Positions 30,458 to 42,735 of a DNA stretch of 64,000 nt are shown here, piece after piece. The position numbers were made by a program, and so were the translations under genes. The DNA comes from Anthoceros angustus. Its lineage: Eukaryota > Streptophyta > Anthocerotopsida > Anthocerotales > Anthocerotaceae. The notes beneath the pieces are model-generated. The model was not told the DNA's origin, did not search any database, and saw nothing but the letters and a program-made list of their open reading frames with translations. The stretch spans positions 310,001-374,000 of the forward strand of contig VJWM01000178.1 of NCBI GenBank assembly GCA_010909165.1. Reading direction: 5' to 3'. Positions within the stretch are counted from its first letter, which is position 1. Every line of letters begins with the position of its first letter.

Positions 30458-32578
30458 ATGGCCACAGGCGAGGATCGGCAGGGATCACCTCCACGGTTTC
30501 CGCCGACCTCCCTCACGAGGCAGAGAAGTGGGTCATCATTTCAGGGCAGCTTGACCCCGAGTCCCAGCCGGCAGCCGAGATGGCCGCCCCTGGAGCACGC
30601 CCAGTCCCTGGACTCCGGGGCCTGGGCCAGGCTGAATTCCTCCCCCTCACCAGGAAGCAGCACGCTGACTCGATCCCCGTCCATTGCCAGGAGCAGGACG
30701 GGGAAATTCCACGATGGGGTGTCGAGCTTGACGACTCCTTCCAGCGCGGGGTCTGGCTCTGGCTCTGGGAGTGTCTCCATGCTGGCATCGCCGGAATCCA
30801 CGGGGACGATGGTGTCTCAGGCCTCCAGGAAGAAGCTCCTTCGCACGCAGAGCAGCTTCAGCCTGCGGGGGCTGGATCCGGAGGGGGTGAATTCCAGGAA
30901 GAGGCGGGCGTTCCACAGGAAGGCGGTGAAGGTGATGGTGTTGGTGTCCTTGTTCATTGTCTTCTTCTTCGTGTGTGACTGGCTGGCTCTGGGGTATCTG
31001 CGTCGTCAGGGTGGGGGCGACTCGGGGGAGAGCTTCGTGTATGCTACCACCAGGTTAGACGGGCAGTGGAGCAAGATCGCGCAGGGGAAGGAACATACCG
31101 GGGTCATGTACGAGAGATTGCTAGCTCTGGCGGCCCACGCGCTGGCGGAGGCGGAGTCGGAGGTGGAGGCGGAGGATTTGTGGGAGGAGCCGGCGGAGGC
31201 TGGTGCGTGGAAGCCCTGTGCCGACCAGGGCAGTGTAGATTATCCCCCGCCTGTGGATCCTTCGAGCAGCACTGGGTACATTGTGGTGAGTGCTAATGGC
31301 GGGCTCAACCAGCAGCGTGTGGCGGTGTGCAATTCCGTGGCTGTGGCACGGTTGCTGAATGCAACCCTGGTGCTTCCTGGGTTTCTCCTCAACAGCGTGT
31401 GGATGGATGACAGCCAGTTCGGGGACATCTATGACGAGGACTACTTCATGGAGTACCTCAAGGGGGATGTGCACTTTGTGAAGGAGCTTCCCGTGGAGCT
31501 CCGGTCACTGGACCTGGCTGCCATGGGGAGCCTGGTGACGGACTTCGACATCGAGAAGGAGGCCAAGCCCAGCTTCTATGTGAACAGCATCCTCCCCATC
31601 CTGCTGAAGAATCGGGTGGTGCATTTCCAGGGCTTTGGGAACCGGCTCTCCTTCGACCCCATCCCGTTCGAGGTTCAGAGGCTGCGGTGCCGATGCAACT
31701 TCCACGCCCTGAGGTTCGTGCCTCGGCTGCTGGCCACGTCCGAGGTTCTGATTCACAGGATTCGGAACTACCAGGACCTGCGGTGGGGGAACCAGAGCGG
31801 GGATGTGGGTGGGGAGGGGGATGTGGAACCCGGGCCTGTGAAGTACTTGGGGCTGCATCTCAGGTTCGAGATAGACATGGTGGCGCACTCCCGGTGCGAA
31901 TTCGGGGGCGGGGAGAGCGAGAGGAAGGAGCTGGAGGCCTTCCGGGAGCTGCACTTCCCGGGGGTGGCGGATTTCGAGCAGAGCCAGAAGAGATTGTCCG
32001 CGGCGAAGCGGAGGGAGTTGGGTTGGTGCCCGCTGACGCCGGAGGAGACGGTGGTGATGCTGGCGGCGCTCGGGTTCAAGCGCAGGACGCGCATGTTTCT
32101 GGCGGGAGCCAGCATCTACGGGGGAGCTTCAAGGATGGCGGCGCTCACCAGCATGTATCCGAATCTGGTGACCAAGGAGGAGCTGCTGACGCCCGAGGAG
32201 CTGTCGCCCTTCAAGGGCCACAGCTCGCAGCTGGCGGCGCTGGATTTCATCGCCTGTGTGGCTGCGGATGTGTTCGCCATGTCCGATTCCGGGAGTCAGC
32301 TGGCGTCGCTGGTGACGGGGCAGCGGGTGTACCACGGGGGCGGAAAGAAGCCCACTATCCGGCCCAACAAGAAGCGGCTGGCGGCGATCTTCTCGCAGAG
32401 CGCAACTATCGAGTGGGAGGAGTTCCGGGAGCGTGTGCGCACTTCCGTGCGGCAGACCAGGCGGACGGACGTCCGCCCCAAAGCCCGCAGCGTCTACCGC
32501 TACCCTCGCTGTCCCGAGTGCATGTGCCTGGACCCTGGCTCTCGTCCCTTGCCTTCCAGCAACACGACGGAGGGGTGA
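30458..32578 (+). CDS. O-fucosyltransferase-like glycosyltransferase, 706 aa, intronless
   Basis: Second member of the plant O-fucosyltransferase-like superfamily in the window. The first ~150 residues are Ser/Pro/Arg-rich and probably cytosolic. A single membrane anchor (VMVLVSLFIVFFFVCDWLAL, about 158-180) follows, so the catalytic part should face the Golgi lumen. The domain has KPCADQG, GYIVVSANGGLNQQR, AVARLLNATLVLP, FGDIYDEDYFMEYL, PFEVQRLRCRCNFHALRF, LGLHLRFEIDMVAHS, CPLTPEET, IYGGASRMAALTSMYPNLVTKE and AALDFIACVAADVFAMSDSG, then YRYPRCPECMC. It is more like the long, Ser-rich plant subgroup than the shorter gene at 10.5-12.9 kb. Acceptor and donor are unknown. Not a recent copy of the first gene: the shared motifs have diverged a good deal. 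Confidence 0.9.
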   Translation: MATGEDRQGSPPRFPPTSLTRQRSGSSFQGSLTPSPSRQPRWPPLEHAQSLDSGAWARLNSSPSPGSSTLTRSPSIARSRTGKFHDGVSSLTTPSSAGSGSGSGSVSMLASPESTGTMVSQASRKKLLRTQSSFSLRGLDPEGVNSRKRRAFHRKAVKVMVLVSLFIVFFFVCDWLALGYLRRQGGGDSGESFVYATTRLDGQWSKIAQGKEHTGVMYERLLALAAHALAEAESEVEAEDLWEEPAEAGAWKPCADQGSVDYPPPVDPSSSTGYIVVSANGGLNQQRVAVCNSVAVARLLNATLVLPGFLLNSVWMDDSQFGDIYDEDYFMEYLKGDVHFVKELPVELRSLDLAAMGSLVTDFDIEKEAKPSFYVNSILPILLKNRVVHFQGFGNRLSFDPIPFEVQRLRCRCNFHALRFVPRLLATSEVLIHRIRNYQDLRWGNQSGDVGGEGDVEPGPVKYLGLHLRFEIDMVAHSRCEFGGGESERKELEAFRELHFPGVADFEQSQKRLSAAKRRELGWCPLTPEETVVMLAALGFKRRTRMFLAGASIYGGASRMAALTSMYPNLVTKEELLTPEELSPFKGHSSQLAALDFIACVAADVFAMSDSGSQLASLVTGQRVYHGGGKKPTIRPNKKRLAAIFSQSATIEWEEFRERVRTSVRQTRRTDVRPKARSVYRYPRCPECMCLDPGSRPLPSSNTTEG

Positions 32579-33237
32579 GCCGGGAGACCCAGCCGGTTTC
32601 TTGTGCGGCTGGTTTGCTCGTTGCAGTCAGTGTAAAGCTCCCAAAGTGGGTGGGCTGCTGTCTGCCTGCACCAAGTGAGACAGAAGTGAAGACGTTTTGT
32701 GCTGCTTCAGTTATGCATGAGCGGTAAAGTGGAAGAGCACTGGGCAGGCAAACAAATGATCGGGCCAAGCATGAACCTGGGGTGGGGTATGGTTTGCTTC
32801 CAGGGGATGATACTGTTTGACAGGCCATGCAGCCATGGGGCTGACGGCCTAACTTCAAGGGATTGAGAGAGAGAGACAGGCTGGTTTCGCAAGCCAGCTG
32901 TTGCAAGGAAAGCTTTGCACAGCTCCTGGCTCCCTCCTCGGGGAAGTAGGATGCCGGTCTGGGGGATGAAGCTGCATGTTTGTGGCCAACACCACCGTCT
33001 AACACAACGTCTTAGGAAACAAATAATAAGAAGTAGTGCAGTCAGTGTTTCTGTTCTCTGATTGTGAACACTTCACTCTGACTGTGAGACCCTGTAGACA
33101 GGAAGTTTCTCAGTTCAGCCACTTCCAGCATAGGGAAGGGCCATGAATGGAGAGAGATTCCTGGAACTAGATGGTAAAAATCACAGCGAGTACCCATGCT
33201 ATTGCCACATGGTACCAACTTTCATCACCCTCCTATG
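32579..33237. other. Convergent intergenic region
   Basis: Between the stop codons of the O-fucosyltransferase-like gene (+) and the SF1 helicase (-). It should contain both 3' UTRs. No further feature seen. Confidence 0.6.
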
Positions 33238-36200
33238 TCAGCCACTGGTCACAACCAGTTTCTGCTTTTTTAGCTGCTTAAGCCATGAAGCCCAGAAGAG
33301 ATTCGACACCAAGGTCTGAGCGTTGCCAATCACAATTACCCCTCTTTTAGCTCGTGTCAACGCAACGTTCATTCGGCGTGGATCCGTAACAAAGCCTAAC
33401 TTCCCTCCCAAATTAGACCGAACTGTGCACAAAACTATCACCTGCAGAAGAGGCTAAGTTATCAGTGCCTGCTCACTCATTGTTCCAGGCAACGAGATGG
33501 CTCTCATGAAACATTTCACCGACAAGTCGAACAACCTAGTGCTGGCTCTAAATCTGTACCTCCTTCTCTCGTCCTTGAAAACCATCAACAGTCTTCACTT
33601 CCAGGCCTGAGTATTTGCCCTTTTCCTCACCTTCAGCAGAACGGAATAGATCTTGCAACAGTCTGACCTGAAGACAATTACAGGGCATTGTATTCAGTAC
33701 AGAGCAGTGATTGCCACACACAGAAACATCACCTGACACAGTTAAATTACCTGAGCACTATATGGAGCGATCACGCCCACCTCCAACTGTGCACCATCAA
33801 TGTCACCGCCGCATAGCAAAAGTTCTACAGCTTTCACAACCTGAAATGAACCACACTACTACTCCAATGTGAATCTGTCACAGGGCTTTGAATACAAGAT
33901 CTTAGATGATACATCGCAAATGTTCAAGTAGCAACCACATCTGTGGAACCCCGATAACCACAGAACTCGTCATTTCAGGAGGTCTACCTGCAATGCCTCA
34001 AAACGGTTGAACCAAGAGTTTCCAAGAGGTGTGGTTTCCTCTTTGCCATCTGGACAATCTATGAAGACAAGCGGCTGCTCTGGATTGGGCCATTCAAACC
34101 TGATGCATCCATCAAAGGGATGATTACTTCACAAGTAACAAGTTATGTACAAATGCTGTGTGTTCTACTTGCCTGTATTGTGGGACACACAAACAGAAGA
34201 AACAAACACTTCGCAACTTTTTGACCAACCCTTTGGGTGCGGGCCTTTCAGAAGGCTTTGGATTTGACAGCAGCTGGCCACCATAGAACATAACAGACGG
34301 AAGTCTTGCTATTGCAGGATGCATTCTGGCTCAAAAACTTAGCTTGTTAGCTTGCTACCTTGCATCAATGGATAGTTCCTGCAGGACAAACTGTCACACT
34401 TCTTTGCTCAACGTGTTTATCTCAGATAGGAACGGTACCTGTACTGGGTGTTTAGCAGGGATGGTTTCAGCCCACACAATTGCAAACGCTCAAAGAGGCT
34501 AATGCTCAATCCTGCCTGATTCACCAGAACACGTAAGCCCTAAAGTGATACCCAGAAACTGTCAGGCACCTTGAAGAGCGGCTACCAACCTCCACAGCAT
34601 CTTGTGACACCACAGTAGGAGGAAGCTGAGCAGGGTCTCCCACCAGAACAACACGGTCTGACCCACTCTTCAAGAGGGGGATCAAGGTAACAGGCTCTGT
34701 TGCCTGAAAGATGCACCAGAAGAAGTATGATATCACTCAAACTGCGAATTGCAATGGGAAAGGGGAAACCCAGATGGCTCTTACAGCTGCACTACTGGGT
34801 ATACCTGTGTTGCCTCATCTATGACGCAGACCTGGAATTTCAGGCCATCCAAAATCGTGTCACCAGCACCCACACAGGTTGACACAACAACTTCAGCCCT
34901 GTACATAAGCAGCACAGTAATGACCAGGCAGCACAAGCGACAAGAATCCAACAAGTAACCTCACACACTGGACACCAATTCTCCACCCAACCAGTTCAAC
35001 TTTGGAGGAAGACAATAGGTTCGGACAAACCTATCAAGAATGGCCTTCGTGGCCTGGGTTTCAAGAGCAGCAGCAGCTTCCCAAGTTGAAGTGGCCTCTT
35101 TAGCACTGGTCATCCTCTTGTGGCCATTGTTGATTTGCCTTGCATCCTGTCTCTGTAGGATGGCCACCTGTTTAAGCTCGCAAGCTCTTTCCATCAATGG
35201 GTGTCTCTCCACCTGGGCCTCGATAGTTGCTTCTCTTAGCTCTTCTTTCACCTACTAGTTTCAGACATGAGTCAAAAGTTCAATTCTGGTGATGTGCCAA
35301 TTCAACAAGCTTCCAAGATTACATCAAAGTACTTCACACCTTCACAGGTTGGCCAACACGAACAACTTTGAGCCCTTGCTGCAGGAGTCCTTCCAAAAGA
35401 TTGTCCACTGCAACATTGCTGCACTCCGGACAAAAAAATAGGACTTCAAATCTCTAGACTGGTATAGAGTCATCCAGAATAACCTGAACGACTCAGAAGA
35501 CAAAGGCTCACATCAGACGACCAGGTAAGGAACACAGAAATGCACCTGTCCGCGCATGCCAACACTTTCCCTTGACCGCTCCGACAAAATGCACGGATAA
35601 ATTGCACCAGTGTCTTGGTCTTTCCTGTTCCTGGTGGACCTTGCCAAAGAGTTACCCTTTGGGTCATTCCAGCAATCAGGGCCCCCTCTTGACTGGCATT
35701 GAGGTCTGTCTGCATGCTGCGCAATGTTGACTTTAAAGAATATTTAAAACTGCCCAGGTTCTTGCCGCTTATGCTTGTGGCAGGACTGGTAGCGGCAGCC
35801 AGGGCTTCCAAGCTTACTGCGTCTCTTTGAGCTTGGTACAGCCCATTCTCCTGACCCGCTCGGCCTATGGTATCGGGATCAATATTAACCATACTTCCCT
35901 CATGACCTAAAATAAGATTCCGGATTGCCAGCAGTCCCTCTCCAAGTATAATAGTGTCTACTGATGTCAATCCTAAAGTAATGCCAGGTGAAGATGCTGG
36001 AATCTGCACACGGGTGGATTCCAGGGACAGCTGTCGTATTGAAGGTGAAGAAATTAGGTCAACAGCTGAAACACATCTCTCAAACGACACACGGTTGGCA
36101 GAGAGATCTAAACGCCATCTAGGATGGCCTTTCAGCAACTTGGCCTGGTCTGCAGTGACTGTCACTCGCAAAAACCTGCGTCGTAAATGACAACCTTTAA

Positions 36201-37336
36201 TATTCTAAAGAAAATGAGGGAAATCAACTCTAGAATTAATGGGCCAGACACTTTGACCAAAGCCTGTCTTGCAGCCAGATGCTTACCTTCGTGCTCTTTC
36301 CATAACTACTCCCTCTATCACATCCTCCTCGAGGGGAGAATACTGACTAATTGCCACAACATCACCCTGCAAGATGGAGAGATGAAGCAAAGCTTGAATA
36401 CTGCTCTCCCTTGACTGCCATGCAAAAAAGTGGAGTCACAGCACGGTTGATGCACTCACTTGTGAGAATTGATGATGTGGGCACAAGACGCCATCGCCAC
36501 GTGTTGAGAAAAATCGCAGGACACGCTCCCTGTAAGACCATGAACGCACTATGCATGGCAGGCAGCTTCAGACACTGAAGAACACCAGGGATAGCTGGCT
36601 AAGCACTGTTATCCCTACATCAAGACATCCCTTCGTCGCTCAGCATCTCTATCAAAAGTCCCAATTGCTACTCAGAACAAGAACGCCAGACAGGTGTGCT
36701 CCATCAGACCACACATCTTTGCCAAAAGCATCCTGACACAGCAGAGAGAACAATTTTCCTCACCGATACAAATTTCCGTCCGAGGACACTGACATATCAA
36801 AAAGTGCCAAGCCCTCGTCTTGTAGCCGTTGCTTTGACCAAGTCTGCAACCGCTCCTTCATAGCTAGCATTTCTTCAGACTGAAAAAGCCATGATGCAGT
36901 CAATTGTCAGATGGCACAAAGCTGTAATTGCGTCAAGGATCTCTGGCAGCCTACAAAATGCACCCCTAAGAGCTCACACCAGCTCATCTTGCAGAGCTTT
37001 GCAGAATCGGGCACGGTACGAGGCCAGAGCATGGCGCCGCAGCTCCTGCTTCCTGGCGCGCTGCCTTGTCCCACCGTCTTTCAGCAGATCTCCCACTTTT
37101 TGACTTTTCTTGCTAACAACCACGCGGGGTGAACGATTCCTGCGACCTCTTCGTTCGTAAAGCCATGAGCCCATCCCTGTTTCACCAGGAAGTACACCAA
37201 TTCTTCCGAGGTGCTTCCCCTCAGATGAAGGAAACAGCAACCTGTTACTGCTCATGAACACTGCGTCCATCGCCACCAGCTCGCTTCTGCGTCCCTTTCT
37301 CAAGCTTTGAGCTCCTCTGGCTTGCCCATGCTTCAT
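33238..37336 (-). CDS. SMUBP2/IGHMBP2-like superfamily 1 helicase, 815 aa, 15 exons
   Basis: UPF1-like SF1B nucleic-acid helicase resembling the plant 'DNA-binding protein SMUBP-2' group. Minus-strand exons: 36980-37336, 36764-36879, 36460-36529, 36287-36366, 35546-36175, 35340-35418, 35031-35251, 34805-34898, 34590-34703, 34439-34515, 34230-34325, 33988-34099, 33751-33840, 33560-33667, 33238-33441; total 2448 nt, phases agree. Motifs are GPPGTGKT (I), SNVAVDNL (Ia), VIDEATQ (II), GDPAQLPPTV (III), NTQYRMHP (IV), TVDGFQGREKEV (V) and MNVALTRAKRG (VI). The first ~100 residues are Arg/Lys-rich with no acidic stretch and may be an organellar targeting region. The frame is open upstream of 37336 but lacks another ATG; Mets at 37270 or 37255 are alternatives. 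Confidence 0.88.
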
Positions 37337-37771
37337 GAACAGTGTTTGAGCTATCGGAGCGAAACGAACAGCTACAATAGGTGGGCATGTAGTTAACTTT
37401 GGAATTCCAAATTTCACAAAATACAGATGCGGGTAAGTACTTAATCTTGTCTAGGTTATATCGAACAGCTTAAAATTAATTACACTACCTACCACCATTT
37501 CTAGGTACGTATGTATATAACTATCTACTTTACAAATCCCAAGGTATGTGTGTGTGCAAATATTTAAGTTTCCATACTCACATACCAACATAGAGCGGTT
37601 TCATTGACGGCAAGGTTTTTGCCCCGACACATTATTCGAGTCTGCACTCGGTCTGCCGGTGAGGGTTGAGTTTGTTCTCGCTTCCTACGTGAGACCAGTT
37701 CAACTCGTGAATGCACTACATCTACAAATAATTGTCACCACCGCAACCATAATCGACCGTGTGCCGCCAGT
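37337..37771. other. Intergenic spacer between E1 gene and SF1 helicase
   Basis: 435 bp between the E1 stop codon and the helicase start, both on the minus strand. It should contain the E1 3' UTR and the helicase promoter. It is AT-richer than the flanking exons. No clear core element was assigned. Confidence 0.55.
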
Positions 37772-40700
37772 TCAACGGAAACAAATAGAAACCAGTGGCA
37801 CATCCAGATCATTCCCCTCCTCGTCCTCGCAGGCAACCACGATATCAAAATGGCGCCTACTTGGAGCAATCTCAAGCTTCGCTACTTCCCTCGCCAAGTC
37901 CACCACCTTCTTTTCCATTCTCTCTCTGTGACTGGGAAACAGACTGCTGTACAGCAGGCTCTGTCCACATGAGATGCTGTAGGCAGACAACCCTCGGTCG
38001 TTAAACCAGCTCAGCAGCTGCCTCAACGACAAATCCCCTGTGATAACCCATCGGTCCCATATTGACCACGTCAGATCCTGATGCTTAAAAGTTTTGGGTT
38101 CTACAGGCTCAGCCATGGAGAAGAGTGGTAAAGCCAGATTTGCGAAGGTGTTACGATACTTGTCCACTTTGTGACCCAGTAGAACCTTGTACAGCTCTAG
38201 GCAGACCAGCCCTGTTGCCATCGCAGTGGTCGTAGCGATGGCAGGTATGATGCGACCTGCTATGAACTTTGCTTTCAGTTTATCAACCTCAGAAATACTG
38301 TAGTTCCTGGCCCGCATGTTTGCCAGACCAGCAATGAGATCCATATGGAAGTTTGCATCGTTATCCTGCAGCAGTCCCAAAAAGTGTTAAAGCTCAGCAA
38401 ACGCATGGGCACACAGCAATGGAAAGAACACGGATCTGCAGATAAGGACAAACCAAGGGTTGTAGCACTACCTTCTCAAACTGTATAGGGTTCAGGCGAA
38501 ACCCAGGCGACAGCCTTCCAGCTCCCGATTCAAGAGTCTTGACTAACTGCTCAATAACTGCCTCATCATCTATGGTGTTCACATTCATTGTAGTAGCCTT
38601 CTCATCTGTCTCAATCTTCACACCTGCCTTTGGTGAAAACTGTGGCAGCTTGATAGAGTCTGCAACCTCAGCTAATCGGGAAGGCGAATGAGCCCAATCA
38701 GGTGTAGGGATACCATAGACCTCTGCTCGGAGAATAGAGGCAGCAGCAACAAACGAGAGATATGCCACATCACTTGACGTAAACTCCAAAGCTCTGGGGA
38801 AACGTTTCGGGGCGGACCAAAACAGTGCCCCCGTACTGGTGGTAGCATCCTCAGGGAATGTGTAGGTTAGCTGCTTCACTCGATTTGAAAAGTAATCCTC
38901 AAACCTGCAGTAGAAAGTAGGTCAGACACTTGGGTCACCAGCATAGAAAAGAGTGCCAGATCAATAGACAATACCCACAAAATGCGGATGCAGCAATTGA
39001 ATGTCACAAAAGTCGAACCTTGCTCTGGCCCAATACACACAATCTTCAAAAGTGGCGCTTCTCTCTGTCACCAGGGCTGCAACAACTTGCTCCAACAGCT
39101 CTCGTGCTTGAGCATCACCAGCAGTCCTCATAGCCTTTACATACTCATCCGGAGCAGATAAGTAGGCATTTGCCTCAGTCGGTGTCTTCTCCAGTAAACC
39201 TTCAAACTCTGACCTTGCCCATGTAAGACAATGGTCAATATTGTGTGGGAAGGAGTGAAGAGTGCACATGGGGGCTTGCTTTTCTGGAGGATCTCTTGAT
39301 GCACCGTAATTCTCTGTCGCATTTGGAATCACCATCTGTGTGTTGCACTTGGTACCAAGGGTGCCAGATTCCAATAAAGGCTTCTGAAAATACACACACC
39401 TGGAGTCCACGTATAATCGGGCATTAACGTTGTCCAGGGCATTGATAACCACATCAAGATTTTCCCAAAATGCATCATCAAAAACATTTTCCGTTTCAGA
39501 ACTGACTCTGTTCTGCAAAGCTTCAATTCTCAGAGCTGGATTGATCGCCAATGCAGCAGTAGCAGCAACAGTGGACTTTGCCTGCCCAATGTTCCAATCC
39601 CGAAACAAAAACTGCCTGCTCAAATTGCTCTTTTCTATAACATCATCATCCGTCACTGTCAACTTCCCTTTTCCACATGCAACACCCATGAGTGCAAGAT
39701 TTTTCAGAAATTCGCACCCAAGGGCTCCTGCGCCGACAACAAAGACTTTTGCATTCTCAAGCTTCTGTTGCAGGTCCTTCCCAAAAACAGCAATTTGGGC
39801 ATCATATCGCGAACCTACAGGTTTCACATCTTCAGGAGAAAGGGGCTTCAGAGGAAGAGATTCCACAGAATCGAAGTAGAAAAACTGCAATCACGAGACA
39901 AGTTCTCATCGTAAGGCAGGAATCTGGAACATGCTAGCGCAGCTACAAGGACCCACCGGAAGAAAGTCATGCATGTACTTGAATCAAAAACAACTCACAT
40001 AGCTTTTCCAGACCAATATGAAACCGTACCTGATAAATGGGGTGAAATTTTCCAGAGGCAGCTTTTACAACCTCTTGACCAACAATTCCCCCAAACATGG
40101 CTGCCATGGGATTCAGCACAGCCCTTGACCCACTGGCAAAGTGCTTCAACACTGTTTCATCCAGAGACTCAAGCTTTTGCTCACCAGAAGCATCATTGAC
40201 ACTTTTGGCTATCTCAATAAACCTCAAGGCATCCTCCTCAGATGCAGGGAGTGGCAACCTTCCTGTCTTGCTCTGGAACGCGTCGAGTGCCTGGAACGCT
40301 ATGTGCAGCAAAGGTGGCCCATTGAACTTTGCATAGTCGCTCAAAAGAAATTCACCAGGACTGCTGAGTGCTTGCTTTAAGGGCTTGAAGGTTAGAACTT
40401 TGGGCTGCTTCACTTGCACCACAATGCCACCCTTCTCGTACCGCCCATAATTTGTGGTGTCTTCCTCTAGCTGAAACGAGTTCGGCCTTGCATTCCTGAT
40501 TCTCCTCGGTACTCCATCATTCAACTCCACCATTCCGTGCACCTCAGAGAAAACGACCAAATCTCCATCTTCAAATTCCAGCCTCTCATCATCCACACAT
40601 GATACAAGGGCAGGGTTATCATTGCTTATGGAAGCAATAATGCCAGAATGGGGTTCTTCGCCATCAGTATCAACCACAGTGAACGATGGACCAAAGTCGC

Positions 40701-42089
40701 AGAAAACAGACCCAAATACTCCACGGATTTCTGCCTTGATGAAAGGTATATGATGGGCATGACAGAAGGCATTATACTCAACAGCCTTTTCAAGTGTCAC
40801 ATCCGTGAAGACAACCACCTGCAGAATTGGCAACGGAAGTACAATTAAGTGAGAGAATTTAATCCTTTCAAAACAAAATGCAGGAATGGTATCTGGTAAG
40901 CATTCCAAGCCCACAGGCAATGCGCACCTGGAAATTCGAGAGGATCTCCTCTGAAAGCTCGCTTGTGTTTATTGAGACGGAAACAGCTACATTGAGCTCC
41001 TTGAGCTTGTCAGCACAAGCTATAGCCCTGTACTTACCCACGTCCGACTCTGAGAAGTAGAACTGTGCTGATAGATCCCATAGTTCAACCAATCCCGTAT
41101 CATGCAAGGTCACAGACTTGACTCCAGCCAAGATGATGTTCTTAGCTGCATGCAGTAAGTACACCCGAGAGTCAGAGTAAAGAGACTAGCAATCAAATTT
41201 TTGACAGATCATGTTTTGTTTGAATCAAGGAAACGTATCCAATACGTGCGCTGCCCAGGCTAAAGAACTAGTCAACAACACAGGAACTTGCAACACAATC
41301 AACTGAAAACCTTGCAATCACCGACCCAAAAAAACCCTCATCCCACGTGAGCTGCCAGAAAATGTCCTCCAGATATTCATGCATACAACACGCGCCCTCA
41401 AGGAAGAGGAAGAAGACATCACAGCGCAAACCACATGGTATGGAAATCGCTGAAGTTGTCTCAAATGACCACTCACTTCACACGAAATTGCAAAATCCAC
41501 GAACTGAGGGCGCTACGGATGGTGTATCCCACATCCACGCAAACAGATCAAGCACATCCCAGAACCCTAAATCGAACGAGACCTGGATTTGACCTAATTT
41601 TCCGAGGCGAGATGCGCATGGGGGTACCAGGCATGCTAGACGGCGCACTTTGGCACCAATTCCGTCATCTTGAAAAGCGGAATCGCCTCAGAGGTGCAAT
41701 TCACGTCTGCTGCAGGTGCCATGCAACAAGAGAGCGCACATTCGGGAAGGAGGTGTCGAAGGCAGAAAGCTGACCGATTTCGACCCCCAAGCCGCGTAAG
41801 CCAGAAACGAGCACGTTGGCACCGAAGAGGCGGCGCATTGTCTCGCGGCCGTAGACGGCCAGCTGCCGACTGTGAAGGTCTTCGTCGATTTCCACATCCT
41901 CGGCAGGAGAGGGGTGATGTCGGCAGCCATGGAGAGCACGCTGACGACCCGCCCCAACAGCAAATCTCGGCTGGCGCCCGCGCCTTCACCCCGCGGCCGC
42001 TTCACGTGATTCTCGGAGCGCGCTGCAGCCTCCTCGTCTTCCCCACCGCCGTTGCGTGCAATCCTTTTTCCGCCGGCCACCTCAGGCAT
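37772..42089 (-). CDS. UBA1: Ubiquitin-activating enzyme E1, about 1035 aa, 7 exons
   Basis: Adenylates ubiquitin and carries it as a thioester to E2 enzymes. Minus-strand exons: 42006-42089 (end uncertain), 41775-41898, 40928-41145, 40030-40818, 39019-39884, 38472-38904, 37772-38365. Landmarks are [16 protein letters not shown] at the inactive adenylation half, [38 protein letters not shown], the active adenylation half with [17 protein letters not shown] and [18 protein letters not shown], and the catalytic Cys in [33 protein letters not shown] and a C-terminal ubiquitin-fold domain ending PLVSICFR follow. The first intron is ambiguous: donor CAC|GTGAAG gives a 107-nt intron, while CGG|GTCGTC gives only 50 nt and would keep the basic KRPR segment (1054 aa). 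Confidence 0.95.
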
Positions 42090-42154
42090 AGTCACTTCTG
42101 GCCAAGGAGGGAGAAAGCTGCGTCCTGAGCCTGTGCCCAATACCGATGTGGGGG

Positions 42155-42162
42155 TTATAAAG
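42155..42162 (-). promoter_or_regulatory. TATA box of the E1 gene
   Basis: CTTTATAA on the minus strand, about 66 bp upstream of the E1 start codon. The position suits a short leader. Confidence 0.5.
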
Positions 42163-42580
42163 CCCTGTATGTACAGCCAAGAGTAACACGGCTTCCCAGT
42201 AAATATTTAAAATTACCGCTCCCTCAGACCTCATCATCTTCCTAATCTTTACTTTACTGCTCCTAAATCCTCATCATCGTTACCTCTCAAGCTACCTAGA
42301 CTAAGCTACCTACACCATGTGGGGTGGTATGGCACGGTTCCAGCGCGCTACATTTTCCATTTGGGCGGACTAAAGTCTCCTTCCTTAGGCTTGGGGATGT
42401 GGAGAGTTGTTCTCAATGATCCAAAAGAGGATTCAAGAGTCTTTTCACTCCTATCGCCAAGGGCCGAGGAAACCTGTCGTAAAGACACAGTGCTCATCTC
42501 TAGACCTATCGAATGATATCTGTCTATGGATTCCAATGATGTTATCTATGGATTCTTGAGACCTTCCCACATCAGGGAAT

Positions 42581-42735
42581 GGCCAAATGGACACACATTT
42601 ATAAGAACGTCGTGATTAACCATCTTGAGTTTAGATCGGTACTTAGATGGGGTGCCTAAAGGGAGTGGATGCCCTTGGTGCAAGTACCTTAGGCACACCA
42701 TGGTATAAGTTGTTAAGTACCAAGTCCCATGATGC
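42581..42735 (+). repeat. Dispersed repeat family, copy 1
   Basis: Starts GGCCAAATGGACACACATTT and contains GGGGTGCCTAAAGGGAGTGG, TGGATGCCCTTGGTGCAAGT and CTTAGGCACACCATGGTA, ending ACCAAGTCCCATG. A second, expanded copy lies at 55637-55964 in the same orientation. Confidence 0.8.

Noticed and set aside
31687-32727. 346-codon open frame on the plus strand in another frame
   Set aside because: Gly/Ala/Arg-rich shadow of the GC-rich O-fucosyltransferase gene, whose own frame is clearly coding.
36665-36732. Possible extra exon of the SF1 helicase (DAFGKDVWSD)
   Set aside because: It would need a 31-nt intron before it and does not fit the phase of the preceding exon. Skipping it restores LYRERVLRFF in phase.
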